DNA from: an uncultured Mycobacteriaceae bacterium
GTDB lineage: Bacteria; Actinomycetota; Actinomycetes; Mycobacteriales; Mycobacteriaceae
DNA length: 64,000 nucleotides
Assembly: GCA_902826815.1 (NCBI GenBank)
Contig: CADEGF010000019.1
Coordinates: 1-64,000, forward strand
Reading direction: 5' to 3'
The notes below the pieces were generated by a model. That model was not told where the DNA came from and did not search any database. It worked only from the letters and a program-made list of their open reading frames with translations. Position numbers and translations under genes: made by a program. Below are positions 59,010 through 64,000 of this stretch, in pieces (position 1 is the first letter of the stretch; every line of letters begins with the position of its first letter).

Positions 59010-59230
59010 AATCAACACGCATCGGCGCCGATCCGGCCATCACCGGGGAGCCTTCGGAAGAACAGTTCAGGCCACGGTCTGACTCAGTAGAGCCGAACGG
59101 GTAGGCCCGTCACAGCCACAAGTCGAGCGGCGCACATCTGTGCGCAAGCGGGGTGGTACCGCGGCGTTCGCGCCACCGGCGCATCGTCGTCCCCGTGCCA
59201 TGAACGACATTGGCATGGAGACGCACCACC
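59010..59230 (+). promoter_or_regulatory. T-box leader of ileS (tRNA-Ile-sensing, translational type)
   Basis: The T-box sequence GGGTGGTACCGCGG (59151-59164) carries the UGGU that pairs with the acceptor end of uncharged tRNA. The short stem I is visible around CCGGCCATCACCGGGG, with the isoleucine specifier ATC at 59039-59041 in its loop, followed by GAGCCTTCGGAAGAAC. In actinobacteria ileS T-boxes have a short stem I and expose the ribosome-binding site when uncharged tRNA-Ile binds, rather than acting by termination. GGAG (59217-59220) near the GTG is the likely sequestered site. Confidence 0.93.
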
Positions 59231-62200
59231 GTGACCACCTATCCGAAGCCGGCAGCAGGCGCGCCGAACTTCCCTGCGCTCGAATCCGACGTCCTCAAAT
59301 ACTGGGAGGACGACGACACCTTTCGCGCCAGCGTCTCCCGCCGTGACGGTGCGCCGGAGTACGTGTTCTACGACGGGCCGCCGTTCGCCAATGGCCTACC
59401 GCACTACGGCCACCTGCTGACCGGCTACGTGAAGGACATCGTGCCGCGCTACCGCACGATGCGTGGCTACAAGGTCGACCGTCGCTTCGGTTGGGACACT
59501 CACGGGCTGCCTGCAGAACTCGAAGTGCAGCGCCAACTCGGCATCACCGACAAGTCGCAGATCGACGAGATGGGCATCGGGAAGTTCAACGATGCCTGCC
59601 GCGCCTCGGTGCTCAAGTACACCGAGGAGTGGCGCGCGTACGTGACGCGCCAGGCGCGCTGGGTGGACTTCGACAACGACTACAAAACCCTCGATCTGAC
59701 GTTCATGGAGTCGGTGATCTGGGCCTTCAAACAGTTGTGGGACAAGGGACTTGCCTACGAAGGCTATCGGGTGCTGCCGTACTGCTGGAACGACGAGACG
59801 CCGCTGTCCAGCCATGAGCTGCGGATGGACGACGACGTCTATCAGAGCCGCCAGGACCCCGCCATCACAGTGGGTTTCCGCATCACCGAGGGGTCGCTGA
59901 CCGATGCGTATCTTCTCGTGTGGACGACGACCCCGTGGACGTTGCCGTCCAACCAGGCGGTGGCGGTCAACCCGGACGTCGAATACGTTCTCGTGCAGGC
60001 GGGGGACCGGCGCTACGTGCTGGCCAGGGCGCGGCTCGGCGCCTATGCGAAGGAGCTCGGCGAACAACCCGAGATCCTTGCCGTCTACCAGGGTGGCGAA
60101 CTGCTCGGCACGCGTTACCTGCCGCCGTTCCCGTATTTCATGGATGCGGCCAACAGTTTTCAGGTGTTGCCGGGCGGCCACGTCACAACCGAAGACGGCA
60201 CCGGCCTGGTCCACATGGCGCCCGCCTACGGCGAGGAGGACATGGGCGTCACGCAGCCCGCAGGCATCGTCGCCGTCACACCCGTGGACCCGAGGGGGCG
60301 ATTCGACGCGATGGTGCCCGACTACGTCGGCCAGCACGTGTTCGAGGCCAACCCGCAGATCATCCGTGACCTGAAGAACCAGAGCGGCCCTGCGACACAG
60401 AACGCTCCCGTGCTGGTGCGGCACGAAACCTACGAGCACTCCTACCCGCACTGCTGGCGTTGCCGAAACCCGTTGATCTACCGCGCGGTTTCGTCGTGGT
60501 TCGTCAAGGTCACCGAGTTCCGCGATCGCATGGTCGAGCTCAACCAGCAGATCACCTGGTATCCCGAGCACGTCAAGGACGGCCAGTTCGGCAAGTGGTT
60601 GTCCAATGCGCGCGACTGGTCGATCTCCCGAAACCGATACTGGGGCAGCCCGATCCCGGTGTGGACGTCCGACGACCCTGCGTATCCGCGCATCGACGTG
60701 TACGGCAGTCTCGACGAACTCGAGCGCGACTTCGGCGTCCGGCCTGACAATCTGCACCGGCCGTACATCGACGAGTTGACCCGGCCCAACCCCGATGACC
60801 CGACCGGCAAGTCGACAATGCGACGCATTCCCGACGTCTTCGACGTCTGGTTCGACTCCGGGTCGATGCCATACGCCCAGGTGCACTACCCGTTCGAGAA
60901 CGCCGACTGGTTCGACTCGCACTTTCCCGCGGACTTCATCGTGGAGTACATCGGCCAGACCCGCGGCTGGTTCTACATGATGCATGTGCTGGCGACCGCG
61001 CTGTTCGACCGCCCGGCGTTCAAAACCTGTGTGTCGCATGGCATCGTGCTTGGCAATGACGGCCAGAAGATGAGCAAGTCGCTGCGCAATTACCCCGACG
61101 TCTCCGAGGTTTTCGACCGCGACGGCTCGGATGCGATGCGCTGGTTCCTGATGGCGTCGCCGATTCTGCGGGGCGGAAACCTGATCGTCACAGAGCAGGG
61201 CATCCGCGAAGGTGTTCGGCAGGTGCAACTGCCGATCTGGAACGCCTACACGTTCCTGACGCTCTATGCGCCGAAGAAGGGCACCTGGCGTACGGACTCG
61301 GCCCATGTGCTGGATCGCTACATCCTGGCCAAGCTCGCACAGCTGCGTGACGACCTGACCGCGTCCATGGACGTCTGCGACATCTCCGGCGCATGCGACG
61401 AGCTCCGACAGTTCACCGAGGCCCTGACGAATTGGTATGTGCGACGGTCCCGTTCGCGGTTCTGGGAAGAGGATCCCGATGCCATCGACACGCTGCACAC
61501 CGTGCTGGAGGTGGCGGGCAGGCTGGCCGCGCCTCTGCTTCCGCTCACCACCGAAGTGATCTGGCGTGGCGTCACCGGCGAGCGGTCGGTGCACCTCGCC
61601 GACTGGCCCGAGCCGGGCGGGCTGCCCCACGATGCCGACCTCGTCGCGACCATGGATCAAGTGCGCGAAGTGGCCTCGGCGGCGTCGTCGCTGCGCAAGG
61701 CGAAGAAGTTGCGGGTGCGGCTGCCGCTGCTCAAACTGACTGTCGCCGTGGAGAATCCGCAGCGGCTCGAGCCGTTCCGGGATCTGCTGGCTGATGAGCT
61801 CAACGTGAAGGAGGTCGAGCTCACCGAGGACATTGCGTCCTACGGGCGTTTTGAGCTGACGGTCAACGCCCGTGAAGCGGGGCCGCGAATCGGCAAGGAC
61901 GTGCAGGCCGCGATCAAGGCGGTGAAGGCAGGCGAGGGGGTCGTCAACCCGGACGGCACGCTGACGGCGGGTCCGGCCGTGCTTCTGCCCGCGGAGTTCA
62001 GTTCGAGGCTGGTCGCCGCCGATCCCGAATTCACCGCGGCACTGCCGGAGGGCTCGGGCCTTGTGGTGCTCGACGGAACGGTCACGCCGGAACTCGAAGC
62101 CGAGGGCTGGGCCCGCGACATGATTCGCGAACTCCAGGAAGCCCGCAGGCGCTTCGACCTCGACATCGGAGATCGGATCGAGTTGGAGTTGACCATCAAG

Positions 62201-62398
62201 GCCCATCCGGACGGCTGGCGCGATGAGTTGCGCGTTCTGATCGCGCGCGAACTCTTGGCGACGCAGTTCGAGATCAATCTCGATCCGAATCTGCGGCCGC
62301 GCGATAAGGGGAGTGCGAGTCTTGACGGCGAATGGATGACCGGATTTGTTGGCGGGGACAACCCATTCCGGCTCAGGAAAATCAACAGTCGTTCGTAG
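59231..62398 (+). CDS. ileS: Isoleucyl-tRNA synthetase
   Basis: This 1055-aa class I synthetase charges tRNA-Ile. The HIGH motif appears as HYGH in [16 protein letters not shown] in [10 protein letters not shown], and the CP1 editing domain contains [13 protein letters not shown]. The C-terminal extension is of the eukaryote-like type often seen in actinobacteria and linked to mupirocin tolerance, though that is not tested here. The start is GTG 59231 ([10 protein letters not shown]), with GGAG 10 nt upstream; a TTG at 59210 lies in the leader. Confidence 0.97.
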   Translation: MTTYPKPAAGAPNFPALESDVLKYWEDDDTFRASVSRRDGAPEYVFYDGPPFANGLPHYGHLLTGYVKDIVPRYRTMRGYKVDRRFGWDTHGLPAELEVQRQLGITDKSQIDEMGIGKFNDACRASVLKYTEEWRAYVTRQARWVDFDNDYKTLDLTFMESVIWAFKQLWDKGLAYEGYRVLPYCWNDETPLSSHELRMDDDVYQSRQDPAITVGFRITEGSLTDAYLLVWTTTPWTLPSNQAVAVNPDVEYVLVQAGDRRYVLARARLGAYAKELGEQPEILAVYQGGELLGTRYLPPFPYFMDAANSFQVLPGGHVTTEDGTGLVHMAPAYGEEDMGVTQPAGIVAVTPVDPRGRFDAMVPDYVGQHVFEANPQIIRDLKNQSGPATQNAPVLVRHETYEHSYPHCWRCRNPLIYRAVSSWFVKVTEFRDRMVELNQQITWYPEHVKDGQFGKWLSNARDWSISRNRYWGSPIPVWTSDDPAYPRIDVYGSLDELERDFGVRPDNLHRPYIDELTRPNPDDPTGKSTMRRIPDVFDVWFDSGSMPYAQVHYPFENADWFDSHFPADFIVEYIGQTRGWFYMMHVLATALFDRPAFKTCVSHGIVLGNDGQKMSKSLRNYPDVSEVFDRDGSDAMRWFLMASPILRGGNLIVTEQGIREGVRQVQLPIWNAYTFLTLYAPKKGTWRTDSAHVLDRYILAKLAQLRDDLTASMDVCDISGACDELRQFTEALTNWYVRRSRSRFWEEDPDAIDTLHTVLEVAGRLAAPLLPLTTEVIWRGVTGERSVHLADWPEPGGLPHDADLVATMDQVREVASAASSLRKAKKLRVRLPLLKLTVAVENPQRLEPFRDLLADELNVKEVELTEDIASYGRFELTVNAREAGPRIGKDVQAAIKAVKAGEGVVNPDGTLTAGPAVLLPAEFSSRLVAADPEFTAALPEGSGLVVLDGTVTPELEAEGWARDMIRELQEARRRFDLDIGDRIELELTIKAHPDGWRDELRVLIARELLATQFEINLDPNLRPRDKGSASLDGEWMTGFVGGDNPFRLRKINSRS

Positions 62399-62405
62399 CG
62401 CAAAT

Positions 62406-62452
62406 TTGCACTCACGGTCGTGCTTTCGCCGCAACTACGACCGTGAGTGCAA
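62406..62452. terminator. Perfect 16-bp inverted repeat in the convergent gap after ileS
   Basis: The arms TTGCACTCACGGTCGT (62406-62421) and ACGACCGTGAGTGCAA (62437-62452) are exact complements around a 15-nt loop. It lies 8 nt after the ileS stop and 28 nt before the ferritin-like stop, so it can fold in transcripts from both sides. There is no U tract, as is usual for mycobacterial terminators. It could equally be a dispersed intergenic repeat. Confidence 0.7.
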
Positions 62453-62480
62453 TATCGCGGTGGTTGGCGATCGCGAAGGT

Positions 62481-63218
62481 CTAGCGGCGCAAGACGGCGG
62501 ACGCGACCTTCGCGAAGTCGCCGAGAACGTCGCGGATGAAGCGTGTCCGTCGGTAGCCGATCGCGTCGAGAAGCGGGCCGTGGTCGAACGACACCACGAC
62601 AGTGGCTCCGATCGCGGTCAGCCACCAGAAGGCGAATGCCAGCGCCCGCACCCCGACACGTGACTGGGCAAAGCCGGTCCGCAGCCGGTCCACCTGGAAT
62701 CGCACATGCGGATGTTCGTCGGCGACGATCCGGTCGGCGACCGCCCGCACCACCGCATCGGGGCCTGATTTGGCGAGGCCGCCGTAATACGACAGCGCCA
62801 CCACCTCGGCGACGGTCAACACCATCAACTCGGTCCGCAGCCCCAGCAGCCTGCGCAACCGCACGAACACCGCATCCGACCAGTGCGTGTGCATCGGCCG
62901 GCCGTCGAGATATCGGAGCAGGCGCATGAGCAGCGCGGCGTGCTGCTGCTCCTCGGCCACGAAAAGTTCGGCGGCCAGCAGATACTCGGGATCGCCTGCG
63001 CGCGCCGCCTTGCGCAGCAGCTGTTCTCCGTCGCCGCTCTCGCCGAGCTGGAACCGCCGGATCGATTCGATGAGTGGCGGCCGCACCGAATCGGGGATAT
63101 CGCACTGGTCGTCGAACGCGATGGCCGCGTCGGCGTCGGCGTGCACCTGCTCGTTCTGCTCGAAATGGTCGACCCACGCCCCGAAGGTGCCGATACGGGC
63201 ACCGGCCTGTTGCGTCAT
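62481..63218 (-). CDS. Ferritin-like diiron protein
   Basis: This 245-aa helical protein has two ExxH-type motifs, one in [15 protein letters not shown] and one in [11 protein letters not shown], plus further Glu residues in flanking helices. This is the arrangement of a ferritin-like carboxylate-bridged diiron site. A C-terminal hydrophobic segment ([20 protein letters not shown]) may anchor it to the membrane. The family is annotated as ferritin-like oxidoreductases of unknown substrate. TAGCCT lies 7 nt before the ATG, suggesting a leaderless start; it diverges from the polymerase gene within 33 nt. Confidence 0.82.
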   Translation of the reverse strand: MTQQAGARIGTFGAWVDHFEQNEQVHADADAAIAFDDQCDIPDSVRPPLIESIRRFQLGESGDGEQLLRKAARAGDPEYLLAAELFVAEEQQHAALLMRLLRYLDGRPMHTHWSDAVFVRLRRLLGLRTELMVLTVAEVVALSYYGGLAKSGPDAVVRAVADRIVADEHPHVRFQVDRLRTGFAQSRVGVRALAFAFWWLTAIGATVVVSFDHGPLLDAIGYRRTRFIRDVLGDFAKVASAVLRR

Positions 63219-63251
63219 GGACGCCAGGCTAGCGCCCTAGCATCGGCAGGT

Positions 63252-64000
63252 GTGGCCACGCGATGGGTACTGCACCTCGATATGGACGCGTTCTTCGCGT
63301 CGGTCGAGCAGCTGACCAGGCCCACGCTGCGCGGACGGCCGGTGCTCGTGGGCGGGCTCGGTGGACGGGGTGTTGTCGCGGGCGCCAGCTATGAATCCCG
63401 CGTTTACGGCGCGAGGTCGGCGATGCCGATGCATCAGGCCCGCCGCCTCGTCGGCGCCGCCGCCGTGGTGCTGCCGCCGCGGGGTGTCGTCTACGGCGTG
63501 GCAAGCCGACGCGTTCTTGATACCGTCCGCGCTGCCGTGCCGGTGCTCGAGCAGTTGTCCTTCGACGAGGCCTTCGGCGAGCCTGCCGAACTCGTGGGAG
63601 CGGACGCCGCGGACGTGGAGGCGTTCTCCGAGGGGCTGCGGGCCAAGATTCGCGAGGTGACCGGGCTCGTCGCATCCGTGGGTGCCGGGTCCGGCAAGCA
63701 GATCGCCAAGATCGCCTCGGGGCTGGCCAAACCTGACGGTATCCGGGTGGTGCGCCGCGACGAGGAACGCGTGCTGCTCGACGGCCTGCCCGTCCGGCGG
63801 CTCTGGGGGATCGGCCCGGTCGCCGAGGAGAAGCTGCACCGGCTCGGCATCGAGACCGTCGGCGCGTTCGCCGCGCTGTCGGACGCGGAAGCGGCCAACA
63901 TCCTCGGCGGCACCGTCGGTCCGGCGCTGCACCAGCTTGCCAGGGGGATCGACGACCGCCCCGTCGCCGAGAACGGGCCCGCCAAACAGATAAGCGCCGA
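63252..64000 (+). CDS. dinX: DNA polymerase IV (DinX-type), 3' truncated by window edge
   Basis: The first 249 codons of a Y-family translesion polymerase are present. The palm acidic residues are in [11 protein letters not shown] and LSFDEAF, and the helix-hairpin-helix region is [17 protein letters not shown]. tuberculosis Rv1537 (dinX) follows ileS in the same way. GTG 63252 is chosen; TAGCAT (63238-63243) ends 8 nt before it. The protein continues beyond base 64000 and would lack its little-finger domain here only because of the window. Confidence 0.92.
   Translation, partial: MATRWVLHLDMDAFFASVEQLTRPTLRGRPVLVGGLGGRGVVAGASYESRVYGARSAMPMHQARRLVGAAAVVLPPRGVVYGVASRRVLDTVRAAVPVLEQLSFDEAFGEPAELVGADAADVEAFSEGLRAKIREVTGLVASVGAGSGKQIAKIASGLAKPDGIRVVRRDEERVLLDGLPVRRLWGIGPVAEEKLHRLGIETVGAFAALSDAEAANILGGTVGPALHQLARGIDDRPVAENGPAKQISA

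Noticed and set aside
59396-62434. 1012-codon open frame on the minus strand across ileS
   Set aside because: It is antisense to motif-complete IleS with no recognisable domain and a biased composition.

Overview
The window is GC-rich, densely packed chromosomal DNA from a mycobacterium, most likely a rapidly growing, Mycolicibacterium-type species. The support is gene order. From about 27.4 kb onward it follows the M. tuberculosis stretch from Rv1471 to Rv1498A (thioredoxin, echA12, ABC-F ATPase, small HTH protein, TetR, acnA, Rv1476, ripA, ripB, moxR1, Rv1480, Rv1481, fabG1, inhA, hemH, Rv1486c, Rv1487, Rv1488, Rv1491c, mutA, mutB, meaB, lipL, dodecin). It then jumps to the Rv1536-Rv1537 pair (ileS, dinX). 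No tRNA, rRNA, insertion sequence or CRISPR array was seen. Orthologue assignments rest on recalled family knowledge and gene order, not on a search.

Region 1 (about 0.1-27.3 kb) is a siderophore cluster of mycobactin type inserted beside the thioredoxin gene. In M. tuberculosis the mbt genes lie elsewhere. It holds a salicyl-AMP-ligase-like gene (mbtA), an aryl-carrier/cyclization NRPS (mbtB), two further NRPSs of mbtE and mbtF size, a stand-alone ketosynthase (mbtC), an AT-KR-ACP protein (mbtD) and a type II thioesterase. Three parts depart from the textbook mycobactin set. A hydroxamate-type formyltransferase (fxbA-like) leads the NRPS operon. MbtD carries an extra C-terminal SAM methyltransferase domain. 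A KS-AT-DH-KR-ACP protein of about 1740 aa, the architecture and size of bacterial 6-methylsalicylate synthases, lies next to mbtA. Together these predict a 6-methylsalicyl, N-formyl-N-hydroxylysine, alpha-methylated member of the mycobactin/formobactin family. Iron-box (IdeR-like) palindromes lie in both divergent promoter regions and at the start of the 6-methylsalicylate-synthase-like gene. No lysine N-hydroxylase, MbtH or salicylate synthase gene is inside the window.

Region 2 (27.4-34.7 kb) carries thioredoxin, an enoyl-CoA hydratase-family protein, an ABC-F ATPase, a 62-aa HTH protein, and aconitase with its TetR-type repressor. An AcnR-like operator lies in the aconitase promoter. Region 3 (34.8-46.6 kb) is the conserved cell-wall and mycolate block: peptidoglycan hydrolases ripA and ripB, then moxR1 with a DUF58 protein and a tandemly duplicated von Willebrand A membrane protein. 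The mycolic-acid reductases fabG1 and inhA, ferrochelatase, an NfeD protein and an SPFH protein follow. FabG1 has an expanded, internally repeated N-terminus.

Region 4 (46.6-59 kb) contains a TetR/deazaflavin-reductase pair, a decayed metallo-beta-lactamase-fold gene, a TVP38-type membrane protein, methylmalonyl-CoA mutase (mutA, mutB) with its GTPase chaperone meaB, a beta-lactamase-fold esterase, dodecin and type II NADH dehydrogenase. After these comes a small accessory patch: an integral membrane protein, an HTH regulator and an orphan NRPS epimerization-domain fragment, with a palindromic operator candidate between the last two. Region 5 (59-64 kb) is ileS under a T-box leader, a ferritin-like diiron protein and the 5' part of a DNA polymerase IV gene. 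Several starts (mbtA, echA12, Rv1476-like, fabG1, nfeD, the 47.8-kb TetR, mutA) sit 6-7 nt after a TANNNT -10 element and look leaderless.
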